Part shown: positions 51,715-63,978 of the stretch, in pieces | Layout: each line of letters opens with the position of its first letter | How positions within the stretch are numbered: the stretch's first letter is position 1 | Source: Rhodanobacter sp. B05 | GTDB taxonomy: Bacteria > Pseudomonadota > Gammaproteobacteria > Xanthomonadales > Rhodanobacteraceae | NCBI RefSeq assembly: GCF_002001085.1 | Contig: NZ_MUNU01000012.1 | Location: forward strand, 179,046-243,045 | DNA length: 64,000 bases | Direction: 5' to 3' | Made by a program: the position numbers and the translations under genes | The notes under the pieces: model-generated | The model's input: only the letters and a program-made list of their open reading frames with translations | The model's database searches: none | What the model was told of the DNA's origin: nothing

Positions 51715-52614
51715 TCAGTCTACCGCGACCTGGGGTTGCGGCAGGCCCATCTGTTCAATCCGGTGGCTGACCTCGTCGGCGCGCTCCACGCTGGCCAGCG
51801 GACCGATCCGCACGCGACGCAGCTGGCGTCCGTTGACTACGCTGTCGACGACCTGCACCGTACCCAGGCTGGCCTCGCGCAGGCGTTGCGCCAGCCGGTT
51901 CGCATTGGCCACATCGGCAAATGCGCCCACCTGCAGGTAGATCCCGGGATGTCCGCTTGTGACCGCGGCAGGCGGCGGCAGTTCCTGCCCGGGATGGGCC
52001 GGATCGATGCCGCGCACCTCGACCAGGCCGGTGCCCTTGGGCCAGATGCCGATCTTCACCGCGGCAGCGTAGGACAGGTCGATCAGCCGGTTGTCGTGGA
52101 ACGGACCGCGATCGTTGACCCGCACGATCACGCTCTTGCCGTTCTCGAGGTTGGTCACACGCGCATAGCTCGGCAGCGGCAGCGTGGTGCTCGCGGCGGT
52201 GAACGCGTACATGTCGTAGGTTTCGAGATTGGACGTCTTGTAGCCGTGGAACTTGTTGCCGTAGAACGAGGCGATCCCGCGCTCGTCGTAACCCCGCGCC
52301 GTCGGCAGCACCCGATAGGCATGCCCGAGGACGGTATACGGCGACTTGTTGCCGTAGAGCGAGTGGGCTTCCACCTTCGGCACCGGCTCGGGCAATTTGC
52401 TCACATCGATCGGTGACGGCACGCTGTCATTGCCGTCCCGGTAACGGCTGGACTGTGGCTGGTTGAGATCGTCATGGAAGCGATCCGCGCGGGCATCGAC
52501 GCGGCCGCCAGCGGTGCCGGCGGTGCCGCCGGCAGGCGCGGGCCGCGTCTTCGTGCCGCTGCAACCGACCAGCAGCATCGTTGCCAGCAGCGCTGCCGCG
52601 CACAGCCCTCTCAT
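51715..52614 (-). CDS. rlpA: Septal lipoprotein RlpA with SPOR domain
   Basis: The 299-residue lipoprotein has a lipobox LLVGC near residue 18 and a double-psi beta-barrel RlpA domain (about 100-190: GIASFYGNKFHGYKTSNLETYD, VIVRVNDRGPFHDNRLIDLSYAAA). A C-terminal SPOR domain (about 225-299: GIYLQVGAFADVANANRLAQRL) binds denuded septal glycan. RlpA is a lytic transglycosylase in Pseudomonas. The start overlaps the stop of the mltB gene. Confidence 0.95.
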   Translation of the reverse strand: MRGLCAAALLATMLLVGCSGTKTRPAPAGGTAGTAGGRVDARADRFHDDLNQPQSSRYRDGNDSVPSPIDVSKLPEPVPKVEAHSLYGNKSPYTVLGHAYRVLPTARGYDERGIASFYGNKFHGYKTSNLETYDMYAFTAASTTLPLPSYARVTNLENGKSVIVRVNDRGPFHDNRLIDLSYAAAVKIGIWPKGTGLVEVRGIDPAHPGQELPPPAAVTSGHPGIYLQVGAFADVANANRLAQRLREASLGTVQVVDSVVNGRQLRRVRIGPLASVERADEVSHRIEQMGLPQPQVAVD

Positions 52615-53621
52615 CGTGCGGTGTCCGCCTGCGCCACGCCGGCGGCGATCGCTTCGGCCAGTTGCTCCACCGCCATCGCATACAGTGGGCTGCGGTTGTA
52701 CCGCGTGATCACGTAGAAATTCTGGAAGGTGAACCAGTACTCCGGCCCGCTCGGCCCCTGCAGGGTCTGCAGGCTGGTCAGCCGACCCGGCGACAGCGGC
52801 TGCAGCGGCGCGTAGCCCCAGGCCTCGAATTGCTCCAGCGGCCACTGCGGCGTGGCGTCCTTCACCGCGACCGCCTGCGCCGACGCATCCGGCTGGGCCC
52901 GCGCCACTACCGGCGCACCGCTCTCCCAGCCATGCTGGTGGAAGTAATTGGCGATGCTGGCGATGATGTCGTCGGCCGAATCGTGCAGATCGATGCGGCC
53001 GTCGTGATCCTCGTCGACCGCGAAGTCGCGGATGCTCGAGGGCATGAACTGGCCCCAGCCCTGCGCGCCCGCATAAGAGCCCATCAGCGTATCCAGCGGC
53101 CCCGCCAGCTTGCTGTCGGGCAATTCCAGCAGCGTCTTCAGCTCTCCGCGGAAAAATTTGGCGCGCGGCGGGTAATGGAACGCCAGCGTGACCAGCGCGT
53201 CGAGCACCTTGTAATGGCCGACGATGCGGCCGTAATTGGTTTCCACGCCGATGATCGCCACCAGATACTGCGGCGGCACGCCATATTCGCCGGCGACCCG
53301 ATCGAGCAGCGCACGATGCGCCTGATAGAACGCGACTCCGCCATCGATGCGCGCGGGCGTCATGAAGATCGGACGATAGTCCTTCCACGGCTTGCCCTCG
53401 GCCGGACGGCTGATCGCATCGAGGATGCTCTGCTGCATCTTCGCGCCATCGAGCAGCGCAGCCAGCGCCTGCGGATTCTTGCCGGTATCGCGCGCCACCT
53501 CGCGCACCAGCTCGGCCTGGCCCGGATGAACCGCAGCCAGCGCCACGTTCGTCGCACCGATCCACAGCAGTCCCACGGCAAGCAGGCGGCGGAGCGGATT
53601 CAAGGCGGAATTCTCGGTCAT
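52611..53621 (-). CDS. mltB: Membrane-bound lytic murein transglycosylase B
   Basis: The 336-residue product has an N-terminal hydrophobic segment (LLAVGLLWIGATNVALA) and the SLT-family MltB fold. The catalytic Glu127 lies in IIGVETNYGRIVG, and YAGAQGWGQFMPSSIRDFAVD is conserved. It cleaves glycan strands to 1,6-anhydro ends. No lipobox Cys is seen at the signal end, so it may be soluble or anchored by the signal. The rlpA gene overlaps its end, and rodA lies upstream. Confidence 0.93.
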   Translation of the reverse strand: MTENSALNPLRRLLAVGLLWIGATNVALAAVHPGQAELVREVARDTGKNPQALAALLDGAKMQQSILDAISRPAEGKPWKDYRPIFMTPARIDGGVAFYQAHRALLDRVAGEYGVPPQYLVAIIGVETNYGRIVGHYKVLDALVTLAFHYPPRAKFFRGELKTLLELPDSKLAGPLDTLMGSYAGAQGWGQFMPSSIRDFAVDEDHDGRIDLHDSADDIIASIANYFHQHGWESGAPVVARAQPDASAQAVAVKDATPQWPLEQFEAWGYAPLQPLSPGRLTSLQTLQGPSGPEYWFTFQNFYVITRYNRSPLYAMAVEQLAEAIAAGVAQADTAR

Positions 53622-53718
53622 GCAGGGCCTTCACTGGCGAAATAATCTGGATCGCCGAGAGCCTATCATGCAGGCTAGGGCAACTTCGGGCGAGCGGCGG
53701 GCACGCCCATGGCAACAC

Positions 53719-54834
53719 TCAAATGTGCGTCTTGCGATTGGCATGGATCGACATCAGCACGCCGAACCCGGTCAGCAGCGACACCGCCGACGTGCCGCCA
53801 TAGCTGATCATCGGCATCGGCACGCCGACCACCGGCAGCATGCCGGCGACCATGCCGCCGTTGACGAACACGTAGACGAAGAAACTCATGCCGATCGCGC
53901 CGGCGAGCAGCCGCGAATAGGTGTCGCGGGATTCCATCGCGATCCACAGGCAGCGGCCGATGATGAAGGCATACAGCGCGATCAGCGCGCAGACGCCGAT
54001 CAGGCCGAACTCCTCGGAAAACACCGCGAAGATGAAGTCGGTGGTGTGCTCGGGCAGGAAGTCCAGCCGCGATTGCGTGCTGTGCAGCCAGCCCTTGCCG
54101 AACACGCCACCGGAACCCACCGCGATCTGCGACTGGATGATGTGCCAGCCGTTGCCGAGCGGATCGGATTCGGGGTTGAGCATGGTCAGCACGCGGTCGC
54201 GCTGGTACTGATGCAGGAAATGCCAGCCCACCGGCACCATGCCGACCACCGCGCCCACCAGCAGGCCGATGCGCCACCAGGCCATTCCGGAGAGAAACAG
54301 CGCGAATGCGCCCGCCGCGGCCACCAGCACCGCGGTGCCCAGATCCGGTTGCTCGGCGATCAGCCCTGCCGGAATCGCGATCAGCAGACCGACGATCACG
54401 ATATCCTTCCAGCCCGGCGGCAGCTGGCGCGGATGCAGATACCACGCCACCATCATCGGCATGGTCAGCTTGAGCAGTTCGGACGGCTGGAATCGCATTA
54501 CGCCCAGATCCAGCCAGCGTACCGAGCCGCGGCCTTCGCCGAGGATCGCCACCACCACCAGCAAGGCCGTGCTGCCGGCGTACAGCCACGGCGTCCAGTT
54601 GCGCAGCACCGACGGAGGAATACGCGAGACCAGCAGCAACAGGGCGCCACCGAGCACGAACCGGGCGGCCTGCCCGCCGACCAGGGCGAGGCTGCCATCG
54701 CCAGCGCTGTAGAGCGTGACCAGGCCGACGATCGCCAGCAGCAGCAAGGCGGCCATCAGCGGCAGATCGATCCGCGGCCGGGTCAGTATCCGACGCAGGA
54801 ATCGGCGTGAGCGCGCATACAGTGCCTCGATCAT
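53719..54834 (-). CDS. rodA: Rod-shape peptidoglycan polymerase RodA
   Basis: The 371-residue SEDS-family membrane protein polymerises lipid II during elongation. It has about ten hydrophobic segments and the SEDS signatures WLDLGVMRFQPSELLKL, EQPDLGTAVLVAAAG, FSEEFGLIG and VGVPMPMISYGGTSAVS. It overlaps the PBP2 gene by four bases, reflecting the RodA-PBP2 complex. Confidence 0.96.
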   Translation of the reverse strand: MIEALYARSRRFLRRILTRPRIDLPLMAALLLLAIVGLVTLYSAGDGSLALVGGQAARFVLGGALLLLVSRIPPSVLRNWTPWLYAGSTALLVVVAILGEGRGSVRWLDLGVMRFQPSELLKLTMPMMVAWYLHPRQLPPGWKDIVIVGLLIAIPAGLIAEQPDLGTAVLVAAAGAFALFLSGMAWWRIGLLVGAVVGMVPVGWHFLHQYQRDRVLTMLNPESDPLGNGWHIIQSQIAVGSGGVFGKGWLHSTQSRLDFLPEHTTDFIFAVFSEEFGLIGVCALIALYAFIIGRCLWIAMESRDTYSRLLAGAIGMSFFVYVFVNGGMVAGMLPVVGVPMPMISYGGTSAVSLLTGFGVLMSIHANRKTHI

Positions 54835-56801
54835 GGATTGGCTCCGCTGGATGCCTGGGCCGGCAGGTCCTCGATGTCCGGCGCCGGCACGGCCGTCGTT
54901 TCCGGCCGCGCCAGCGCCGGCGACGCGTCGGTCGGCAGACGCGGACTGCCCGGGATCACGCCATCATGGGTCTTCAGCCACGCATCGAAGATCTTGCGCA
55001 CGATCGGCCCGGCATCGGAGCCACCCCAGGCACCCGCCTCCAGCACCACCGCCGCCGCGATCTGCGGGTTGTCCGCCGGCGCATAGGCCATGAACCAGGC
55101 GCGATGCCGCGAGGCCAGATAGGCGGTGTTCTTGTTGGTGTTGTACGCGTCGGTGGTGCGCGAGTAGCGTTCGGCGGTGCCGCTCTTGCCGGCGATGGCG
55201 TAGGGGAATCCGCTGTTGAGTCCCTTGCCGGTGCCACCGGTGATCACCGCGCGCATGCCCTGGTTGATGACGTCCCAGTCCGACGGTTTGACGATCAGTG
55301 ACGGCCCCGGCGGATTCGGCAGTTGTTGTTGTTTCGTATCGCCCACGGCCCGGGTCGCCATCACCAGACGCGGCAGATAGGGCACGCCATGTCCGGCCAA
55401 CGTGGCCACCGCGTGGGCCAGTTGCAGGGGCGTGACCGCCCAGTAACCCTGGCCGATGCCGGCGATCACCGTCTCGCCGGGATACCAGGGTTGCTTGCTG
55501 TGCGCCGCCTTCCACGCACGCGATGGCAGGATGCCGTCGGATTCGCCGATCAGGTCGACGCCGGTCTTGCTGCCGAAGCTGAAGCGGCTCATCCACTGAC
55601 TGAGCCGATCGATGCCCATGTCCAGTGCCAGCCGGTAGAAATACGTGTTGGTCGACTTCTCGATGGCGGTGACCATGTCCACCGTGCCGTCGCCGCCGCG
55701 GGTATCGTCGCGATAGCAGCGCTTCTGCCCCGGCAGGCAGAACTGGCCGGTGGAAAGCACCGTGTCCGACGGCCTGCGCAGGCCGAGTTCGAGGCCGCCC
55801 AGCGCAAGGAAAGGCTTGATGGTCGATCCCGGTGGATAGACGCCGCGCAAGGCACGGTTGTACAGCGGCTTGTCCGGATCCTTCGTCAACGCGCCGTAGT
55901 CGGCCTGGCTGATGCCGTTGACGAACAGGTTCGGATCGAAGGTCGGCACGCTGACCATCGCCAGCACCTGGCCGTTGCGCGGATCGATCACCACCGCCGC
56001 GCCAGGTCGACCATCGAAGGCGGCTTCGGCCGCTTTCTGCACACGGACGTCGATGCTCAGGTACAGGTTCTTGCCCGGTGTCGGCGGGTGGGTTTCCAGC
56101 ACGTGCTGGGTGCGGCCATCGGCATTCACCTCCAGCAGTTCGTAGCCGGGCTTGCCATGCAGCAGGTCTTCGTAGGAGCGTTCGATACCACTGCGACCGA
56201 CATGGCTGGTGCCCTGGTAGCGGTCCGGATCGAGCCGCTGCAGATCGTCCGCGTCGATGCGCCCGACATAGCCCACCACATGCGCGAACAGGCCGCCGAA
56301 CGGGTAACGCCGGGTCAGGTAGGGCACCACGTCGACATTCGGGAAACGCCAGCGATTGACCGCGAAGCGATCGATCTCGTCCTCGGTCAGATGCATTTTC
56401 AGCGGCACGCTGTCGAAGCGCCGGCTCTGTCTGAGTTGCTTGTTGAACGCGTCGATATCGTCCTGGCCCAAGGGCACCACCTTGCCCAGCCGGGCCAGCA
56501 GGCCCGGCATGTCCTTGACCTGCTCGGGCACCACTTCGAGGCGGAACGCAGGCACATTGTCGGCCAGCAGCACGCCATTGCGATCGTAGATCAGCCCGCG
56601 CGCCGGCGGAATCGCACGCGGCTTGACGCGATTGTTGGTGGAACGGGTGACGAACTCGGCGTGACGCGATACCTGCAGCACCACATAGCGGCCGACCAGC
56701 CCGCTCAGCCCCAGCAGGATCAGCACGAAGCCGGCCAGGGCGCGACGCCGGAACAGATCGCTCTCGCCGCGGGCATCCTTGATCGTGCGCCGGATCTTCA
56801 T
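54831..56801 (-). CDS. mrdA: Penicillin-binding protein 2 (elongation transpeptidase)
   Basis: The 656-residue class B PBP has one N-terminal membrane segment (RALAGFVLILLGLSGLVGRYVVL), a pedestal domain (about 60-240) and a transpeptidase domain with Ser326-x-x-Lys329 (STIK), SxN in KSTNTYFY and KSG in AGKSGTAERY. It cross-links new wall along the cylinder with RodA. The C-terminus (about 625-656) is an Ala/Pro-rich tail without a domain. Confidence 0.96.
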   Translation of the reverse strand: MKIRRTIKDARGESDLFRRRALAGFVLILLGLSGLVGRYVVLQVSRHAEFVTRSTNNRVKPRAIPPARGLIYDRNGVLLADNVPAFRLEVVPEQVKDMPGLLARLGKVVPLGQDDIDAFNKQLRQSRRFDSVPLKMHLTEDEIDRFAVNRWRFPNVDVVPYLTRRYPFGGLFAHVVGYVGRIDADDLQRLDPDRYQGTSHVGRSGIERSYEDLLHGKPGYELLEVNADGRTQHVLETHPPTPGKNLYLSIDVRVQKAAEAAFDGRPGAAVVIDPRNGQVLAMVSVPTFDPNLFVNGISQADYGALTKDPDKPLYNRALRGVYPPGSTIKPFLALGGLELGLRRPSDTVLSTGQFCLPGQKRCYRDDTRGGDGTVDMVTAIEKSTNTYFYRLALDMGIDRLSQWMSRFSFGSKTGVDLIGESDGILPSRAWKAAHSKQPWYPGETVIAGIGQGYWAVTPLQLAHAVATLAGHGVPYLPRLVMATRAVGDTKQQQLPNPPGPSLIVKPSDWDVINQGMRAVITGGTGKGLNSGFPYAIAGKSGTAERYSRTTDAYNTNKNTAYLASRHRAWFMAYAPADNPQIAAAVVLEAGAWGGSDAGPIVRKIFDAWLKTHDGVIPGSPRLPTDASPALARPETTAVPAPDIEDLPAQASSGANP

Positions 56802-56832
56802 CTCACTGGTTCATGTCTCATTGATTCATGTC

Positions 56833-57318
56833 TCATTGGATACGCAATCGCGCGCGCAGGTCGTCGAGCAGCAGGAACAGGAACGGCCACAGGGCCGCAC
56901 CGACGAAGGGCGAGATCCACCAACTGGCGGGCGGCAACGAGGCGCCGGCCAGCATGCGCACGATCAGCAGCAGGATGCGATCGTTCAGCAGCAGCGCCAG
57001 TACCGCCAGCGCCTGCTGCCACATCGGAAAGAAGCGCAGCCGCGAGCGAAAACGCAGCGCAATGAAGACCAGCGCGCACAGACGCAAGGCCTGTTCGCCA
57101 AGCAGCACGCCATTGAGCAGGTCGGCGCACAGGCCCACGCCGAAGGCCAGGCCGAGATTCACCCGATCCTCTGCTTCCAGCGACCAGTACAACAGGACCA
57201 GCGCCGGCCAATACGGCTTGAACGGCTCCAGCACACCGGGCAGCGGCACCAGCATCGACAGCAGGGCAGCCACCAGGGTGCCGACGAACCACCACTGGCT
57301 CAGTCGTTGCCGGTTCAT
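56833..57318 (-). CDS. mreD: Rod-shape-determining protein MreD
   Basis: This 161-residue inner-membrane protein has five hydrophobic segments (LVAALLSMLVPLPGVLEP; YWPALVLLYWSLEAEDRVNLG; FGVGLCADLLNGVLLGEQAL and others) and the usual small size. It is part of the MreBCD-RodA-PBP2 elongasome. It lies between mreC (four-base overlap) and mrdA. Confidence 0.93.
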   Translation of the reverse strand: MNRQRLSQWWFVGTLVAALLSMLVPLPGVLEPFKPYWPALVLLYWSLEAEDRVNLGLAFGVGLCADLLNGVLLGEQALRLCALVFIALRFRSRLRFFPMWQQALAVLALLLNDRILLLIVRMLAGASLPPASWWISPFVGAALWPFLFLLLDDLRARLRIQ

Positions 57319-58280
57319 CGCGGCGCCCCGCTGTCGATTGAAGGCTTGCCTGGTGGCGAGACCAAGCTTGCGGCCGCGGCCGGTCCCGACGATGTGGACG
57401 GCCCCGCCGGACTGGCCGGAGCCGGCGGGCCTTCCGGCTCGGCCTGGTCATGCAGCAGCAGCACGTCGGTACTGCGATCGATCTCCGCGGCCGGCCGGGC
57501 CAGCGCCACCTGGAACATGCCGGTGGCGGCCGGCGCCACGTTGTCGATCCGGCCGACCGGGAAACCCGGCGGGAAGCGTCCGCCGATCCCGGAGGTCAGC
57601 AAGTTGTCGCCCACCCTGATGTCGGCGGCCAGCGGCAGGTTCGGCAGACTCAGCTCATCCCCGTCGCGCGAGCCATAGGCGACCGTACGCAAGCCGGTAC
57701 GCGCGATCGTCACCGGGATCGCATGCGATGGATCGGTGATCAGCATCACTACCGCGGTGTGCGGCAGCACCTCGATCACCTGCCCCATCACGCCATGGGC
57801 ATCGATCACCGGCTGACCTGCCCTGACCCCGTCGCGCGAACCCATGTTCAAGGTGAGCCGGTAGCGATAGGCGCCCAGGTCCACGCCGATCACCCGTGCC
57901 AGTTGCACGTTGAGCCCGAGACTGTGCTGGGTATCGAGCAGTTCCTTCAGGTGCTGGTTCTGCGCGGCCACCGCCGCCATGCGGTTCAACTTGGCGTTGG
58001 CCAGCAGCAGGTCCTCGCGCAGGCGCTGGTTGTCCGAGGTGAGATGCTGGCGGTCGGCGAACGCAACGCTGAGCGTGCGCACGCTCGCGGCGGGCAGACC
58101 CGCCAGCCGGTAGACCGGCTCCACTACCGCAGACGCGGCCGAACGAAGGCGCCACAGCCAGCCATTGCGCTGGTCGAGCACCATCAGCACCATCGCCAGT
58201 GCGAGATAGATGATCAGGCGCAGCGTGCCAGCCGCGTTGCCGGCAAACAGAGGGGAGGATTCGTCGCGCGCGCGCGCCAT
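57315..58280 (-). CDS. mreC: Rod-shape-determining protein MreC
   Basis: The 321-residue product has one N-terminal membrane segment (LRLIIYLALAMVLMVLDQ), a coiled coil (DNQRLREDLLLANAKLNRMAAVAAQNQ) and two beta-barrel subdomains (VARVIGVDLGAYRYRLTLNMGSRDGVR; LLTSGIGGRFPPGFPVGRI). It activates PBP2 in the periplasm. The last 50 residues are a low-complexity Pro/Ala/Ser tail. It lies 21 bases after mreB. Confidence 0.94.
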   Translation of the reverse strand: MARARDESSPLFAGNAAGTLRLIIYLALAMVLMVLDQRNGWLWRLRSAASAVVEPVYRLAGLPAASVRTLSVAFADRQHLTSDNQRLREDLLLANAKLNRMAAVAAQNQHLKELLDTQHSLGLNVQLARVIGVDLGAYRYRLTLNMGSRDGVRAGQPVIDAHGVMGQVIEVLPHTAVVMLITDPSHAIPVTIARTGLRTVAYGSRDGDELSLPNLPLAADIRVGDNLLTSGIGGRFPPGFPVGRIDNVAPAATGMFQVALARPAAEIDRSTDVLLLHDQAEPEGPPAPASPAGPSTSSGPAAAASLVSPPGKPSIDSGAPR

Positions 58281-58301
58281 GGCGGCCCCGGCTGCCGCGC
58301 G

Positions 58302-59594
<1,293 letters not shown>

Positions 59595-59624
59595 TCAAAC
59601 CTAGCCCGGGGGTTCCCGCACACC

Positions 59625-60560
59625 ATGCCTGCCGTCATCTGCGGATCGCTGGCCTATGACACCATCATGGTGTTCCAGGACCAGTTCAAGAACCACATCC
59701 TGCCGGATCAGATGCACATCCTGAATGTGTCGTTCCTGGTGCCGGCGATGCGTCGCGAGTTCGGCGGCTGCGCAGGCAATATCGCCTACAACCTCAAGCT
59801 GCTCGGCGGCGATCCGCTGCCGGTGGCGGCCGTGGGCCAGGATTTCGGCCCCTACCGCACGCACATGGAGCAGTGCGGCATCTGTCTGGAAAGGGTGCGC
59901 GTATTCAACGACCAGTTCACGCCGCAATGCTTCATCACGACGGATCTGGACAACAACCAGATCACCGCCTTTCACCCCGGCGCGATGTCCAGCGCGCAGG
60001 AAAACCACGTGCGCGACATCCCGCAGATCGATTTCGCGATCGTGGCCCCGGATGGCCGCGAGGCGATGCTGCAGCACGTGAACGAGTTCGCCGCACGCGG
60101 TGTGCCCTTCATCTTCGACCCGGGCCAGGCGATGCCGTTGTTCAACGGCGACGAGTTCCGCTCGATGATCGGCAAGTCCACCTACGTGATCGTCAACGAC
60201 TACGAGTCCCAGTTGCTGCAGGCCCGCACCGGCTGGAGCGCCGACGAGATCGCCAGTCGCGTCACCGCCTACATCGTGACCCAGGGGCCACGCGGCTCGA
60301 TCATCCACGTCGGCAGCGAGACCCATCACATTCCGCCGGCGCGCGAACGCCAGGTCGTGGATCCGACCGGCTGCGGCGACGCGTATCGGGGCGGCCTGAT
60401 CTTCGGCATCATGCAGGGCAAGGACTGGCCGACCATCGGTCGCATCGCCTCGCTGATGGGAGCGCTGAAGGTCGAGCACCCGGGTACGCAGAACCAGCGT
60501 TTCAACTACGCCGAATTCGCCGCCGCTTTCAGCGAGCAGTTCGGTTACGCGTTGAACTGA
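59625..60560 (+). CDS. PfkB-family carbohydrate/nucleoside kinase
   Basis: The 311-residue kinase begins MPAVICGSLAYDTIMVFQDQF and has the PfkB patterns FGGCAGNIAYNLKLLGGDP (substrate side) and DPTGCGDAYRGGLIFGI (the catalytic Asp and anion hole, with Cys in place of the usual Ala). Its N-terminus and length resemble adenosine kinase-like members in Xanthomonadales. The phosphate acceptor (adenosine or a sugar) cannot be decided from the sequence. It is divergent from mreB and convergent with glpK. Confidence 0.85.
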   Translation: MPAVICGSLAYDTIMVFQDQFKNHILPDQMHILNVSFLVPAMRREFGGCAGNIAYNLKLLGGDPLPVAAVGQDFGPYRTHMEQCGICLERVRVFNDQFTPQCFITTDLDNNQITAFHPGAMSSAQENHVRDIPQIDFAIVAPDGREAMLQHVNEFAARGVPFIFDPGQAMPLFNGDEFRSMIGKSTYVIVNDYESQLLQARTGWSADEIASRVTAYIVTQGPRGSIIHVGSETHHIPPARERQVVDPTGCGDAYRGGLIFGIMQGKDWPTIGRIASLMGALKVEHPGTQNQRFNYAEFAAAFSEQFGYALN

Positions 60561-60587
60561 GCTTCCCTGCGGGCGGCCTCGCCGCCT

Positions 60588-62089
<1,502 letters not shown>

Positions 62090-62093
<4 letters not shown>

Positions 62094-63625
62094 GCCGACG
62101 CCTCCGCCGCTGACAACAGCGATCCGCGGGCCAGTGCGGGATAGGTCATATCCAGATAAGCCTGAAGATGCATCCGCTGATCATCGTTCATGCGCAACCC
62201 CAGCTTGGTGCGCCGCCACAGGATGTCCTCGCTCGCGCGTGCCCATTCATGGCGGACAAGGTAGTCGACCTCGCGCTGATAGAGTCCGGCCCCGAAATGT
62301 TGCCCGAGGTCCGCAAGCCCGGCGGCGGTACCCAGCAAGGCCGCGGTGCAGGTTCCGTAGTGGCGCAGCCAGCGGTATGCCAACGCCACGGGCAGCCACG
62401 GCCAGCGCTGCACCCATGTCGCCATCAACCGTTCGGCATCGACGAAGTCGCCGCCCGGCAGCGGGTCGCCGCTGGCCGTCCAGGCTGCTCGCTCCAGGCC
62501 CAGCGCCCTGGTCAGGCTGTCGACCGCCTCCTCACCAAGACGCCGGTAAGTGGTGATCTTGCCACCGAAGACATTCAACAGAGGCGCGCCCTGCCTTTCA
62601 TCAAGTTCGAGTCGGTAGTCGCGGCTGACCGATGCGGCGTCGCCACCCTCGTCCAGCAGCGGACGCACGCCGCTGTAACTCCAGATAACGTCTTCGGCGC
62701 GCACCGGACGCTTGAAATACCGGCTGACGGCATCGCAGAGGTAATGAGCTTCGTCCGCTTCGATGTGCACGCTGGCCGGATCGGCCCGATAGTCCACATC
62801 CGTCGTGCCCACGAGGGTGTAGTCGGTCTCGTAGGGAATCGCAAAGACGACGCGTCGATCGGGCTGCTGGAACAGGTACGCATAGTCATGATCGAACAAG
62901 CGCGGAAGCACGATGTGGCTGCCCTTCACCAGGCGCACCTGCGCATGTTCACAACGACCGAGTACATCACTCAGAAAGGGTCCGGCCCAGGGACCGCAGG
63001 CATTGACCAGGACTTTCGCGCGCACGCTCCGCAACTCCCCGTCAGGGCCCTGCAATTGCGCATGCCATACGCCTTGTTCGACTTCAGCGGCCACACAACG
63101 CGTATGCACGCGAATATCCGCACCGCGATGGGCGGCATCCATGGCGTTGAGCACAACGAGGCGGGCGTCCTGCACCCAGCCATCGGAATACACGAAGCCG
63201 CGTGAGTAGCTGTCCTTGAGAGGCACGCCGCTGACATGTTGCCTCAGGTCCACGGCATGTGAATCGGCAAGCGTGCGATGCCCTGCACCGAGGCTGTCAT
63301 ACAAGAGCAAGCCAAGCCGGATCATCCACACCGGGCGAAGATGTGATTCGTGCGGCAACACGAACATCATCGGCCAGCTGATATGCGGTGCCAGGCGCAG
63401 GATCACCTCGCGTTCTGCCAGCGCCTTGGCCACCAGTCGGAACTCGTACTGCTCCAGATAGCGCAGGCCGCCGTGGATCAGTTTGGTGCTGGCGCTGGAA
63501 GTATGCGCGGCCAGGTCGTCCTGCTCGCAAAGCGTCACAGACAGGCCCCGTCCGGCCGCATCCCGCGCGATACCCGCGCCGTTGACGCCACCACCGACTA
63601 CCAGGATGTCCGTGTCGTCGTGCAA
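62090..63625 (-). CDS. glpD: Aerobic glycerol-3-phosphate dehydrogenase
   Basis: The protein of about 511 residues is an FAD-dependent, membrane-associated enzyme that passes electrons to quinone. It shows [22 protein letters not shown] (FAD-binding GxGxxG), [16 protein letters not shown] and [15 protein letters not shown], and the C-terminal domain [20 protein letters not shown] prefer a TTG start at 63625 ([11 protein letters not shown]) preceded by GAGG; ATG 63709 adds 28 residues unlike the family. Confidence 0.95.
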
Positions 63626-63752
63626 ACCGTCCCTCGTATGTGCCTCGCGATCGTTACTGCGCACGCTAGCACGCGGCCGATCGCTGAGGCCACGCAGTGG
63701 GCGAGCCATTTACAACCAGGGATCAAATCGCGGCAGCAACGCCGACCAAGAA

Positions 63753-63783
63753 AAAACCCCCACCGTTTCGGGTGGAGGTTTTT
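63753..63783 (-). terminator. rRNA-operon terminator, distal copy
   Basis: On the minus strand this reads AAAACCTCCACCC, loop GAAA, CGGTGGGGGTTTTTT, a strong intrinsic terminator for transcription coming from the 5S gene. The A-run on the other side makes it bidirectional, although the glpD gene reads away from it. Confidence 0.85.
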
Positions 63784-63846
63784 TGGATAAAGCCCCTGGC
63801 GGTGACCTGTTGCGGGTCGCGACCTACGGTCGCCACCGCACAAAAG

Positions 63847-63877
63847 AAAAACCCCCACCGTTTCGGGTGGAGGTTTT
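63847..63877 (-). terminator. rRNA-operon terminator, middle copy
   Basis: The stem, GAAA loop and T-run match the copy at 63753-63783, one repeat unit nearer the 5S end. Confidence 0.85.
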
Positions 63878-63940
63878 TGGATAAAGCCCCTGGCGGTGAC
63901 CTGTTGCGGGTCGCGACCTACGGTCGCCACCGCACAAAAG

Positions 63941-63971
63941 AAAAACCCCCACCGTTTCGGGTGGGGGTTTT
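63941..63971 (-). terminator. rRNA-operon terminator, proximal copy
   Basis: The first terminator met after the 5S end. It differs from the others by G for A in one stem position (GGGTGGGGG), which restores a perfect stem. Confidence 0.85.
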
Positions 63972-63978
63972 TGGATAA

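Larger units (their letters stand above)
63751..63976 (-). repeat. Three tandem copies of a terminator plus 5S-tail unit
   Basis: A unit of 94-95 bases is repeated: a terminator hairpin (CCCCCACCGTTTCGGGTGGAGG as written), GGATAAAGCCCCTGGCGGTGACCT, and a spacer containing GGTCGCGACCTACGGTCGCC. The hairpins start at 63757, 63852 and 63946. The third is complete as a hairpin and runs into the true 5S end. Copies are nearly identical, suggesting recent amplification. Confidence 0.85.

Noticed and set aside
63598..63978. Short frames with repeated PKRWGFF or KKNPHRF strings.
   Set aside because: They are translations of the triplicated terminator unit, not genes.
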